NCBI GenBank assembly: GCA_038087015.1
Contig: JASBNA010000014.1
Location: forward strand, 434,001-498,000
Direction: 5' to 3'
Source: Cerrena zonata
Taxonomy: Eukaryota > Basidiomycota > Agaricomycetes > Polyporales > Cerrenaceae
DNA: 64,000 nucleotides
How positions within the stretch are numbered: the first letter of the stretch is position 1; the number at the start of each line of letters is the position of its first letter. Shown here piece after piece: positions 43,471-55,314 of this stretch. The notes below the pieces were generated by a model. That model saw nothing but the letters and a program-made list of their open reading frames with translations. It was not told where the DNA came from and ran no database searches. The position numbers and the translations under genes were made by a program.

Positions 43471-44692
43471 AGTTTAATGGTGGTATAGGTAGAAAGGGTG
43501 GCGAGCGGACTCGTACGTCTGCGGTGGACATGTTTGACCTTCGAGGCAGTAAAGTGGTGACGGCTCGCATGTGATTTTGGCAGTGTAGGCCACACGGTTC
43601 TAAATCGAGGAGACGATCATCGCTGATGTAAGCGGCTCGGACCCTTTTGTTACGTAGCCGATTTGGAATTTGAAGAATCTGGGGATTTAGAGTTGCCACC
43701 ATGCAGTAAAGCTGTACTCGCAACTCTGCTTTCAGGACCGTCAATTCAGTATGATTAAAATGGCAAAGGCATCACTACATCACCATAGATAACCACTTCA
43801 CTTCAACCTTAACTTCCAGCTCCTTATCGATTCAAGCAACTCCGCATTTTCTACTCAGTCCAACACCGAGCTTGGTATCCTTGTTCGCCCTCTCGGGCCG
43901 AATCCAGTCAGACTCAGTCATGAGTTTCATTTCTCAGCACATCGGATGTAGAAGCTCAGGATTCCTCGGGTCTCATCCGTATGACCAACCCCCTGGTTGC
44001 GTTTATACATACATTCGCCAGTTCCGTTCTGCAGCCTGCACAGATTTGAGAGATGTATATTTCAACTTGCCTAATCAAAGCCTCTCAATCTCAACTTATG
44101 AAACGTCTGGATATATGTAATGATCAGATAGCGGTATGTACCTCAATTGTTTTCGTTGTGTCTCATGCAAGATGTATCTAGCTGTCCGTGATATGAAACC
44201 GAGTCCTTTTACCAAGTTTTTCTAAATCATCAGCATCGTTCCGGGCAGTTCCCAACTTGGACTTCAAGTTCAGTTCATTTTCTTAGTGTAAGGTACAGAA
44301 GTTCTGAGATTCGGTGATTGATGCCCACAGTGATCCTTTTACGGAAACCATTGAATTGGCTCCAGAACTGATTTATGGGCGCCAACGTTTCATGAACTAA
44401 CCTCATGCAGCGAGGTTGAATCAACTTTGCAATGACGAAGGTTGCCTCGATTATGTTCGCGATTTCAGGCCATGTTGATGTCAAAAAGGCTCAGGAATGA
44501 GGATGTAGCCCCCTCCATATCTCGAAGCGGAGCGCAGCGGGCATCCGAGAGCGATAAGGCTAGCGCGTAATCTATTTATCAATAACCGAACCACGAGTCA
44601 GCTTCAGAGTACGTCCGCTCGACCCATCCCCTCAGGCTAGCAGTCTCTAGCACACGACCACCAAGCTCTAAGGTAAAGCAACATATACCACC
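43471..44692. other. Divergent intergenic region
   Basis: Between the HSL-type gene (-) and the ureide enzyme (+). The - frame at 43448-43744 has no ATG start. Two gata cores (around 44124 and 44554) lie in it and are possible sites for nitrogen-responsive GATA factors, but two such cores in 1.2 kb are expected by chance. Confidence 0.4.
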
Positions 44693-46997
44693 ATGTCTTA
44701 CACTCAAGTTCCTCTAGAAAACTTTGCTGAAGAATTTGCGACAACTATTGGTGCCTTTTCTATTCCACCAAATTCCAATTGAGGAGCTAATGAAGACCAA
44801 TCATAAACACAGAATTGTCGAGTGCCGCTTTAGGGGGCAGCATAGTATCTGTTTCAGATGAATTCTTCGCCGAAGCTTTTCATTTGTTGTTAGTTGAGGT
44901 ACGCTTATCTCATGTCAGCGTTTTGCGTTGCAGCAATGATATCGATATCTTTTGCAGCCTGCACCCAGTTTGAAAGGGCAGTTCGGACCGAAAGGAGCCC
45001 TTTTCAGTGGCTGGGAGAGTCGTCGTCACAATCCTACATATGATTGGTAACCACACTTTCTACTATGTGCTATGTATCCTAACCACAGTCGCAAAGGTGT
45101 ATCATAAAGCTAGGTACTGCCGGAAATGTTTTCGGTTTTGATGTGGATACAGCGCATTTCAATGGTATGCAGAGGTTCATCACGATACCAGCTCAATTTC
45201 CTATTCTAGCTGGATATTTATATGCGATGATTATTTAGGTAATGAAGCTCCCCAAGTTTCCATACAAGCCGCCTATTACGCCGAAGGAACCGTTCCGAAG
45301 CAAGATGACCCCGAGGTAGTATCTCTTCAAGCTGAAATTGTAGTCCATAAATTATAACTACTTCTAGTGGCTCGAAATCCTCCCGAAGGTAGATCTCGGT
45401 CCTTCCTCTCGACATCTTTTCAAGATTCCTGCCACAACAAGTGTCAACTATGTGAAACTAAACATGTATCCCGATGGAGGAATAGTGAGTCTTTGCGCTC
45501 GCTCTCCATTTCTCGTCGTTAACTACTTGACTGTCCCCTTTAGGCCCGTTTCAGAGTGTATGGCTTAGTAACACCCATTCTTCCGACTCAGTTTGACGCA
45601 CTCTTCGATCTGGCGCACGTTTTTTCAGGAGGCCGAGTTGTTTACACATCGGACCAACATTTCGGAGTCGGCTCCAATCTCATCCTCCCTGGCCGTGGTA
45701 AGATTCATGTGAACCTGATCTCATCTGAAAACTTCACGCTGAGCTGAACTCGGGGTCTTACAGGCAAAGATATGGGTGATGGCTGGGAAACAAAGCGCAG
45801 CCGGCAGCCAGGGCACAAAGACTGGACTATCCTCAAGTTGTAAGCGTTCAATAGACATAAATAAGTTAGAGTTGTATTCGCTGATCAAAGCGGCGTAGGG
45901 CTGGTGCTGGATATCTTTCACACGTAGAGATTGACACCGCTCACTTTATGGGTAACTTCCCAGAGTCCTGCGAAATCCATGCAACTCACAGTGAAGGTCT
46001 CATACCTACTGATGTTACGGAAGAAGGCTGGGCACTAATCTTGTCTCGGGCTAAGCTGGGACCCCATCGACAACACCAGTTCCAATTGGAGAACACAGAA
46101 AAACCGTACACTCACGTTCGGGTCACCATCTACCCTGACGGTGGTATCAAACGAGTTCGAGTCTTTGGTCGTCTACTACCCTGCACTTCCTCCGACCAAC
46201 CGGAGGTTACATCAATAGAACCCCAGACTATCCCCAACGGCGAGGCGATCCCCAGCCCGCAAACATTTTCCCCATCGTCCGCCGCCATACCCGCCCTGGC
46301 GCTCACTTCGGAAGGCTTCAAACCCTTCGGTCAGGTTATTCAAGCCTACGCCGACCTTAATGCAGTCCCCAACCCACGCAATACTAAAATAACGGGTGCT
46401 AACCAGGGTACCGCAGTTAAATTCCATAAACTTGCCTTGTTGGAATCGTCATACCCTTCTGCGGCTGACGCGTCATCCGGCATTTCTGTCTATCGCTGTC
46501 AACCTATTGTTTTAGAAGCTGATCGCAGGTGGCCGGTCAAAGTGCTCGAGAGACACTCATGTACTAATCAGACTTTCATTCCTATGGGTGCTGGTCTGAA
46601 GACGAATGATTCTCTTGACAACACGAGTGGAAGATACCTTGTCATTGTGGCCCACAATGGAGAGGACGACAAGCCGGACTTGAAGACTCTCAGAGCATTC
46701 GTTGCCTCTGCTAGCCAAGGGATTGTATATAACACTGGCATTTGGCGTACGTTCTAATATTCTTATGTTTGATAACTAGCCTCACCTTTCTATAGATCAT
46801 CCTATGGCGGTCCTCGATGGAGTGAGTATCCGCAACTGATAATATTCATTTCACAGTGATTTGACTGAAATTATTTTGCCTAGCCTATGGACCTCGCCTG
46901 TGTCGAGACGCAAATCGGTGACGGAAATTTACTAGACTGCGAGATAGTGACATTGGAAGATCAAGAGACAGTATCCGTTGTACAACTCCTTGATTGA
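44693..46997 (+). CDS. Bifunctional allantoicase / ureidoglycolate lyase fusion
   Basis: Performs two consecutive steps of purine-nitrogen salvage. Allantoicase turns allantoate into ureidoglycolate and urea. Ureidoglycolate lyase cleaves ureidoglycolate to glyoxylate and urea. About ten introns join in frame. Part 1 is [38 protein letters not shown]. Allantoicase repeat 1 has [17 protein letters not shown] and MYPDGGIARFRVYG. Repeat 2 has [38 protein letters not shown] and [15 protein letters not shown] linker, then the lyase from [18 protein letters not shown], with [24 protein letters not shown] and [10 protein letters not shown] and [18 protein letters not shown], where the HHP is the metal-binding His pair expected for the family. 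Ends VSVVQLLD. Fused versions are known in some basidiomycetes. Confidence 0.92.
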
Positions 46998-47376
46998 GAC
47001 CTTGTCCCTCATTCTCGTTAGATGAAGTTATGATCTAGATGGAGGTATACTGGGATATATACTGACATTCTACTCATCGGTTGAATCATTTCTTGTATAA
47101 ATGGTCAAAAACATAGAGCTTACCCTTGGTGTTCATACAGGCCCTCATTTGTATAAATTCCTTAGACATAACTGGTTGACGAGATGAAGATGAGATGAAG
47201 CGGTGAGTGCCTGGGTGATAAGATAAAAATTAGGTTTCGATCACCAAATGGTGGCGTCAAATCACGACCACTGCTTTGAAGCTCAAAAAGCGAACTTGGA
47301 CCAACACCAGAAAGATCATAGCTTCACAGCTTTAGCACTACGATCATCAACCCAAAGGTTGTCCAAATCCAAGGAT
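46998..47376. other. Short intergenic region
   Basis: Spacer between the ureide gene and MRI1 on the same strand. The + frame is open upstream of 47377 (from about 47248), but the chosen ATG starts the conserved part. Confidence 0.45.
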
Positions 47377-48860
47377 ATGGCGCCTCTAACATCAATCCGG
47401 ATATCCGAAGGCAGACTAGAAATCGTCGATCAGCTCTTGCTACCGCATACAACGACCTTCCTACCAGTCGAGACGATCGAAAATGCACATGGAGCAATCA
47501 AGACCATGCGGGCAAGTAGTCTCACTCTCTGTGAGGATGTATAATTCCAAACAATGTGTTGCTCTCAGTAGATCAGGGGAGCCCCAGCAATCGCATCGTT
47601 AGCAGCATTGGCTGTTGCTTTACATCTCGAGAAGTCCTTGGAGATCTCTCCATATCCCGCATTTCTCTCGGGCCCACAGGCGTTCTCAGCCTATATCAAT
47701 CCGATTCTCGACTTCCTTTACACCGCTCGACCAACTGCTGTGAACCTAGGTGCCGCCATTCGTCGGCTGAAGCAAACCACAACTTCTGCAATCGACGAGG
47801 GAAATGATGCTCTCGAAATTGCTCGAAAGGTCATCAAGGAGGCTAAAGCGATCGAAGCCGAAGACGTTATAAGAAATAAGGAAATGTCGAGGTTGGGTGG
47901 CGAATGGTTACTAGAAGAATCTGTCAAGCGAGGACGCTCTGCGGGAAACCTCAACGTCATGACTGTTTGCAACACTGGATCATTGGCCACTTCTGTACGT
48001 CGATTAGTATTCTCTTTGCAAGCTGCTGATGGATCGAGCTGCATTCGCAGGGTTATGGCACAGCGCTCGGTCTCATCACTTACTTACATGAAACTGGTAA
48101 GCTTCAACGGGCGTTCTTCACTCAATCTACGCCATATCATCAGGGATCAAGGTATGAAATCAAATAGGTCAATCCCTACAAATTCGATAAATCATATCTG
48201 TCAGACTTACCGCACTGGAATTGCAAACATTGAAGATTCCATCTACAATGCTGTGCGATAGCATGGTTGGCTCACTTTTCCAACACAATGATATTGCTGC
48301 CGTCGGTAAGGGATCTTCAAAGATGGCCAACTTCTTGACCTGACGCTCTGTGTAGTTGTTGGTGCAGACAGGATAGCACACAATGGTGACACCTGCGAAT
48401 AAGGTACCCCTTTTCTTGACCTTCTTGGCTAATCAGTCCCTTATTGACTGCACGTAAGGTCGGGACGTATAATGCTGCTGTCCTTGCCGCCCGACACAAA
48501 ATCCCATTCATCGTGGTCGCGCCAATCAGCACGGTTGACCTCGAAATCCCTGACGGGTCGCAGTAAGTAAATCTCCGCCATCATTTGTTTAGGTCTGACC
48601 CCGTATACAGTATTCCCATTGAACATCGACCACCGCTAGAAGCGTGCCTAGTACGCGGGGCAGTCTACCCGTTCTCCACAGATGAGAATGGAGTGAAGGA
48701 GCAGGCGACGGTTATGGTCACACCAGAAGGACTGGAAGGAGTGTATAACCCAAGCTTCGATGTGACACCCGCCGAGCTAATCACTGCTATCGTCACCGAA
48801 AAGGGAGTTGCTGTGAAGCAGGAAGGGCATAACGTTTTCGACTTGAGCGGGATTGTTTAA
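47377..48860 (+). CDS. MRI1: Methylthioribose-1-phosphate isomerase; frame break near 48392
   Basis: Converts methylthioribose-1-phosphate to methylthioribulose-1-phosphate in the methionine salvage pathway; cytosolic. Starts [19 protein letters not shown]. First intron (47512-47571) uses GC...AG (cgg-gcaagt ... gtag) and joins TMR to [14 protein letters not shown], the family motif. Continues [116 protein letters not shown]. It ends with [12 protein letters not shown]. The universal motif NGDT-ANK-VGTY is broken: the bases after GACAC read CTGCGAATAAG, one base more than needed for T-A-N-K. The acceptor before GTCGGGACG fits. This looks like a base insertion, since everything else is conserved. 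Catalytic Cys (VCNTG) and Asp (CDSMVG region) are intact. Confidence 0.92.
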
Positions 48861-49464
48861 CGTCTGCCAGCGGTGAACCTTTCAATGTATAGATGATGTA
48901 TGTATGATAGTTTTTTGCGCCTCTTGGCAGCGGTTTGGTCCAACGGATTCCCCGGTATATGAAGGAGGATATAGAAGTGTATTATGGATTATCCTGAGTC
49001 ACTCCTTATGGAAGTGGATTTGGATCAACTTCTATTGCTTCGTCGCGATGGCACCGCAAATTCGATCCGAAAAAGGAAACTCACGTGGAAGTACTCGGTG
49101 GTTCAGGACATCGCTGAGTTACATCAGACCGGATGATGCTCGCAACAAACATGGTACAGACACGACGGCGAGCGTAGACCTGGTCTGTTTAGCGTTGGCA
49201 TCAGCAACAGTAGCAATAAAGATGGAAACGTGATCATGTACAAGAGCTTGCATGCGCCAAGCGAACTGCCTTAGTGCCCGGATCGAGAACTTTGACAAGC
49301 GGACGGCTCAGAGTGTGACGGCTTATTAGGCCGTCTCGGGTTCGGTTCGTCTGTCTCCGCTCTTTGCTCCTTCCCCTCATCCTCCTGCCTCTTAACTCTC
49401 TTTTCCTGGGTCCCTTCCTTTCTTTTCGCTCAACGACGACATCAACAACAACACATCCTTCATT
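48861..49464. other. Intergenic, no gene seen
   Basis: Between MRI1 and the lysozyme-like gene. The + frame at 48904-49233 is without domain. Includes the promoter of the secreted enzyme; a pyrimidine-rich stretch lies at about 49330-49440, as often seen upstream of highly expressed fungal genes. Confidence 0.45.
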
Positions 49465-50834
49465 ATGAAGACCACCGCTCTTTTTACTTTCCTGTTCCTC
49501 GCCGTTGGCATGGCGGAAGCTTCTAGCCAGCACCACCGTCTAGGCATCTCTCGTATCTCCAATGCCCACCACGGTCGCAACGTAGCTCGCCATGATACTT
49601 CCAGCGAGTTGACTCGTCGTGCGGACGCTCCCAAGAAGCGCTGCAAGCCTAAGCCCAAGGTATTATTTCAAATCCTATTGTTGGCGCAGAACAATTCTAA
49701 ATGCTTATTCGGGTTCAGGCTACGAGCAGCAGCGCACCGCCTGCTCCTACTACTACCACGGCAGCTCCGGCGCCGGCTGAGACACCCAACGAAGCTATCG
49801 TCAAGCCGAATACTGCCAAGACGGAGACGAAGAACACTGACCCACCCAAGGATACGCCCAAGCAGGAGAACAACTCTTCTCCCGCTCCCTCAGTTGGAGG
49901 CCTCCTTACCATTGGTAGTGCTTGTGGTGCAAGCGGCGCTACAGGTGCGTCTATTGTGACAAGAAATCTTGGTTCTATTATTCATAAATCGATATAACAG
50001 ATAAAGTCACTGCCACTTCTGGACCTAACGGTAACATCGACTTCTTCAACTGCGGTGTCGAAGGTAGTGGATGGAACCCTCCCCATGTCACCGTTCAGGA
50101 CCTGAAAGTCAAGGATCTTGGAGAGGTTTTGAACGACCCCAACAGTCCCTTCAAGCCATGCGCTCCCTTCATTGATATGTTCTACAAGTATGCGGCTGAG
50201 AACGGAAGTGAGTTCATGTCCTGTATTTTCAATTTGATCGTTTGATTTACCACTTGTCATAGTTCCTCCCATCCTTATCGCAGCTACCGCCATGCAAGAA
50301 AGTACTTGCAACCCCCATTCCGTCGGCGGTGGAGGTGAACAAGGTCTCATGCAAATTACCAAGGAGAAGTGTGGAGGAGCTCCTGGTGGCAACTGCCAAG
50401 ACCCTGTGAGTGCACACCTACACCTTACATATACACCATTGCTCATGTTCGAATAGGATTTCAACATTAGAGTTGGAGCTGGTTTCTTGGCCAACACCAT
50501 CAAGAACGCCGGTGGAAACGTTATTCAGGCTGTTGCACAATATAACGGTTGGTTCCCTGGCATGAACATCGTACGTAGTATCTTGATATATCATTTGCGA
50601 CACTGCTGACGTTGCGCGATTAGGGCCAAGCCACTGCTGCTCGAAACAGTGCCTGCTGCCTTTGTCAGAACAACCTTGACTAGTAAGTGAATTGTATGAT
50701 GTGTTTTGTACTCAGTTTAACATAACTCTTGTAGCTTGCAACAATACTTCAACGGTTGGTGCCAAGGTATCAGCCCTTACCAGAACCACATCGGAAAGTA
50801 CTTCAACCTCGACGTCTGCCCAGGTCGCTCTTAA
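49465..50834 (+). CDS. Secreted lysozyme-like protein with SLT/transglycosylase domain
   Basis: Probably cleaves peptidoglycan or chitin-like glycan outside the cell. Six exons. A signal peptide (MKTTALFTFLFLAVGMAEASS), a pro-segment ending in a Kex2-like ELTRR site at about residue 52, a Thr/Pro/Ala-rich linker (SSSAPPAPTTTTAAPAPAE and Lys-rich KTETKNTD), then the catalytic domain. The SLT hallmarks are in order: LIAATAMQESTCNPHSVGGGGEQGLMQITKEKC (catalytic Glu in the MQES), IRVGAGFLANTIKNAGG, and VIQAVAQYNGWFPG. C-terminal Cys residues (NSACCLCQNNL, NGWCQGI, DVCPGRS) suggest disulphides typical of the secreted form. The stop follows VCPGRS. Start at the signal peptide ATG. Substrate is inferred from the domain only. 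Confidence 0.88.
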
Positions 50835-51441
50835 ATGCCCTACATTAACCGTGGCATCTTACGAACATCATTATACCCCCGCCCTGCTTTCCCTTACGCA
50901 ACGTATGACTTTATGCTAAGTCCCTCGAAGCGATCAGTTACTTATTGCCCACAAAGTACTGATGCAGTATGCTGTCGCCGGCACGGCAGCATATCTGTTG
51001 TTCTATAATGCCAGCCTACTCGACGTACATATGGTATTAGCTCCCCGTCATTATTAACTACTACCCTGTCTGCCTTTGGCGCAGTAGTTTGGTGTTGGTA
51101 ATTAACAAATCAAAGTCTGGATAGTCGTATGAATATACGAGCTTCATTAATATCATTCGTCGTGTGAAATGAGCGACTGGTGTCGAATTTCCTGAAGGAA
51201 AGGAACTTTTCGACGACTACAGTTACCTGTTCGAGACAGGCGCGTGTATGTATCCAGGCGTTTTGAAATTGGATATCTGTACATTGTCCGTTAACTCGGT
51301 GTTTGTCTGTTCCTGAGATCGCTCCCGCGTGAAAAGTCGAAGACCGTTCTCGTCCAAACCTATACAGCGTTGTTACCCCACATTACCTCCTCTCAAGATC
51401 TAGACCCATATCGTCATAACCGTCAAGGCCCAACTATCATC
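50835..51441. other. Intergenic, no gene seen
   Basis: Between the lysozyme-like gene and PPT1. The frame beginning 50692 continues past the true stop only in another register. Nothing else seen. Confidence 0.45.
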
Positions 51442-53962
51442 ATGAGCGAAAGTAACTCGTCCATCCCATCGTCTCCTAGTATATCAACTCCTCCTACATC
51501 GATTCCATCGTCCCCTGTTCTAGGAGAGGCCGTGTTACAGGCAGAGGTCTCACAACAGGCTAAAGAAGAGGCTGCTGCATTCAAGCTCAAGCCAATAAAG
51601 CCTTCACAGGTACGCGTTGTGTGGCTATCTCTTCTCAGTATGACAGTGACTAACTGTGAAGTAACTTGCAATGTGATCGGAACCTATAGGTCATCATTTT
51701 ACAGAAGCTGTCGATCTGTATACCAAGGCGATCGAGTTGAATCCGAAGGATGCTACAATCTGGTGCAACAGAGCATACACACGAATCAAATTGGAAGAGC
51801 ATGGGTATGCTATGAACGATGCCTGTAAGTACATTCGATCTTTGTGTCCACCTTTGGTGCTCATCGTGTGCCATTAGCGACGGCTATTCAACTGGATCCT
51901 AAATACTCGAAGGCTTATTTCCGGTAAGGCTCTTACATCATATTCTCCTGAACCGAAGACTTAAAGCTGTCACGTCTAGTCGAGCGACGTGCTACCTACA
52001 AACTTTACAATATAAGAAAGCGATTGGTGATTTGAAGAAAGTTCTTGCTTTGGAGCCTCAGAATGCCGTAGTCAAACAACAACTGGATTCAACACAAAAA
52101 CTATTGCGTCGTGTTGAATTTGAGAAGGTCATTTCATTTTGAACATCTCACCTTGGTTACAATGCGATTTCTTACGTCACAGTGTAATAGGCTATTGAAG
52201 TCGACGAAGAGAAGAACCCAGTCGAACGGTGCCTGGAGATCATCAAAGAAGGTAGTTCTTAAAACTCAACTGCACTATTTGGATTTCTGCTGACAAGATT
52301 CGATAGGTGGATGTGACCCTGACCGAACATATGCTGGACCAAAACTCCCCGTCGACTCTGATGGCAAATACACCATCGACCTTGAATTTGTTAGGGCAAT
52401 GATGGAATGGTTCAAGAATGGAAAGGCGTTACCTCGCCGGTGAGTAGTATCGGTCCTTACCTCTTTCTACATAGGCATTGATGGAACTAAGGTATGTATG
52501 GGAGATTGCTCTCGGTGCTCACGACCAATTTGTTAAGGAAGAGACCCTGGTCACTCTCAACTTGGAAGACGGTATGACCTGCGATGTAATTGGTGACGTT
52601 CACGGTACGTTTCAACTCTATCATAATCCTAAATACTACCCTGTCTCAATATCAAATTAGGGCAATATTATGATATGCTCCATCTGTACTCCCTTACCGG
52701 AGAGCCTACTGACAAGCACTGCCTCTTAATGAACGGTGACCTAGTTGACCGCGGATCATGGTCTATTGAAGTTATTTTGACAGCCCTGGCGTTCAAATGT
52801 ACGTTGTTATTCTCCACCAAGGAAGCCAACTCCGCTGATTGATACATTACAGGGCTCTATCCCAAGACGATGTATATCAACCGGGGGAACCATGAAACAA
52901 AAGATATGAACCGAGCTTATGGCTTCGAGGGTGAAGCGAAGCATAAACATGGTGAACAAACCTACAAGGTACAGCATAGCCTTTTCCATCATTTGCTAGT
53001 CTCTAACTTATTTTTTTAGCTGTTCGCCCACCTCTTCACCACAAGTACGTTCACTTTCATTGTCATCATCATCAATTGTACTCAATGAGATATCACAGTG
53101 CCGCTGGCAACACTTGTTAGTGCGACCAAACCGGATCCTAAAGGCAAGGCGATACTCTCTCCAGAAGGCAAAAAGCGATATTTCGTGGTACACGGTGGTC
53201 TTTTCAGCAAAGACGGTGTTACTCTAGAAGATATCCGCAAGGTTGAGCGAATAGGCCGCCAACCAGGCCAGGAAGGTCTCATGTGTACGTTCTTGATGTT
53301 AACATCCATACTTACTTGCTAATAAATTCCTTCCATTAGGTGAGGTATGCGGCCCTTGAAGTATAGTTTAAGTGGGTGGTCGGTCTAAACCTTTTTCAGC
53401 TCCTGTGGACAGATCCTCAAGATGCGCCTGGTCGTGGACCAAGCAAGAGGGTACGGAATTTCTCTGTTGATCTATGTATTGGCGTTTATCCCAGCTTGTC
53501 ATTAGGGTGTTGGAATCTCCTTCGGGCCTGATGTTACTCGAAGATGGTGTGAGGCCAACGGCGTTACTGGTGTGATTCGCTCACATGAAGTCCGACAAGG
53601 TAAGAACAGCAATCTTTCCTTTTGGCTCAGACTTAATTGATTCTATGTAGACGGGTATGCCATCGAGCACGATGGGCTGTGTACAACAGTACGTAACTAT
53701 ATTTATATTGCTGGATATCATCGAAACGAATCTTTAAAAGGTTTTCTCTGCACCAAACTACGTCGATCAAGGAGGCAATAAGGGCGCATTCGTGAGTGTT
53801 CTTTCCTCTGTCGGAGTCCAAATACATTAGTTGCTAAATTGGTTGTAGATCCGAGTGGATGCACAGGGCTCCCTGGAGTACACGCAATTTGATGCCAAAC
53901 CACACCCGCCGATGAAACCAATGGCATATGTGTCTGGCGGCTTGGCAGGCTTGATGGGCTGA
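51442..53962 (+). CDS. PPT1: Serine/threonine protein phosphatase 5 (TPR-containing); frame break near 51591
   Basis: A TPR-PPP phosphatase that associates with Hsp90 and dephosphorylates client kinases. About sixteen short introns. After a disordered Ser-rich N-terminus ([13 protein letters not shown]) come the TPRs: [51 protein letters not shown], then [20 protein letters not shown], then [14 protein letters not shown]. The linker ([22 protein letters not shown]) leads to the catalytic core: [88 protein letters not shown] and the end SGGLAGLMG. All metal-ligand motifs are intact. The frame of exon 1 ([10 protein letters not shown]) and that of ANKAF differ by one base (expected AAGGCCAAT, seen AAGCCAAT at 51589-51596), a likely lost G. 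Confidence 0.95.
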
Positions 53963-54099
53963 TCACCTAAGTCATCATCTGTATCTGTATCTCATCTGAT
54001 AGACATTGCGCATTGTATCGGTAAGACATACTGTATAGTACGTCTGAATCTTGTTGCATATTTCAAACATTTCGACATATCCCCGTGTAAGCGGGTACA

Positions 54100-55314
54100 C
54101 TACCAATGACTGGCATATTTCTTCACGTTGGCCGAAACCACAGGGGCTATACCTGACGCAATCTTCACCGTTTCCTTCTGTAGATATTTGAGTAAGTATT
54201 CTCTTAACGGTTTATCAAGACACCTACCCAGACTTTCTCTTGCGCACGTTGACCTTCCTCCGTTCTGACCCATTCACCTGCCTCAGCAAGTTTGTCCTCA
54301 GAAACGTATCCTCCATGGAACTTCTTCAAGTCATCCAGAGTCGCTCCCTGGGGACCTAAGGCAGCATAGATGATACTACGACTTCCCTCCTCCGAGGTCT
54401 TGGCTTCAGGCATATACTGATCGAACTGACTCTGATCCGTCATGTTTCGCCTAAGGTCAGACAAGCAGAAGCCGGGGCACGCTGCATCCACGATGATTGG
54501 CGTGTTGGACGGTAGGTGGGCTGCTAGTGCTCTTGTGAAGAATACGTTGAGGACTGCCCGCCACAACCGATATCATCAATACGATGAACAAAAGGTATCT
54601 TGATAGTAACTTACGTTTAGTTTGCGGATACCTTGTGGATATACCTTGGGCCTCGTCATTCAGAGTCTCCAAGATATTTCCGGGAATTTCGTTCTCGGTA
54701 AACTTGGCCCAAGCATGTGTCCCACTTGACACTACGGTGACCCGAGAAAGATCACCGGACTTCTCGGCAGCTCGTACTAGATTGGGGAGGAGTAACAAGG
54801 TGAGCAGTCCAGCGGACAAGTGATTCACTTGCAGCCTAAATATTGTTTCGTTAGAACTATAGTCTCTTTATTTTGTCTAGACTGCAATACTTACATCTCT
54901 TCCCACCCGTCAGGAGTCTTGCGGTATACATCGAATGCGACCGCCGCATTGTAGACGAGATGTCCAGAAGGAGTGGCTTCCTTCTCAAACCTTTCCGCGA
55001 ATGCAACTACTGATTTGAAATTTGATAGTTCAATAACCCAGGGCTCTGCTGCAGTATACCCAGTTTGTTCTTTTACCACTGTACCCAAAACGAAAGACGA
55101 AGTAAGTCTGACTTCAATCACTCTGAAAAGATATGTTCTTACAAGAAACGGTAGCATCGGCCTTCTCCTGACTTCGGCATCCACAGATAACGCGAGCAGG
55201 ATTCATGATCGCAAAATGCTTCGCGATCTCCAGGCCAATGCCTGTGTTACATCCAATGACAGCAACAGTCTTTCCAGACAAGTCTGCTTTAACGACAGGA
55301 GGACGTGTAGACAT
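54100..55314 (-). CDS. Short-chain dehydrogenase/reductase
   Basis: An NAD(P)-dependent oxidoreductase of unknown substrate. Five exons. The start MSTRPPVVKADLSGKTVAVIGCNTGIGLEIAKHFA has the dinucleotide motif G-C-N-T-G-I-G. After the first intron comes LVKEQTGYTAAEPWVIELSNFKSVVAFAERF, then HLVYNAAVAF, MLQVNHLSAGLLTLLLLPN, the catalytic Ser in VVSSGTHAW and the YxxxK in STRYPQTK-LLNVFFTRAL. VDAACPGFCLSDL follows, which is the usual PG region. The raw frame ends WVGVLINR, but splicing at W-gtaggt gives KETVKIASGIAPVVSANVKKYASHW-stop at 54100. Members similar to this are often retinol-dehydrogenase/oxidoreductase-like in fungi, but no substrate can be inferred. Convergent with PPT1, 137 bp apart. 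Confidence 0.85.
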
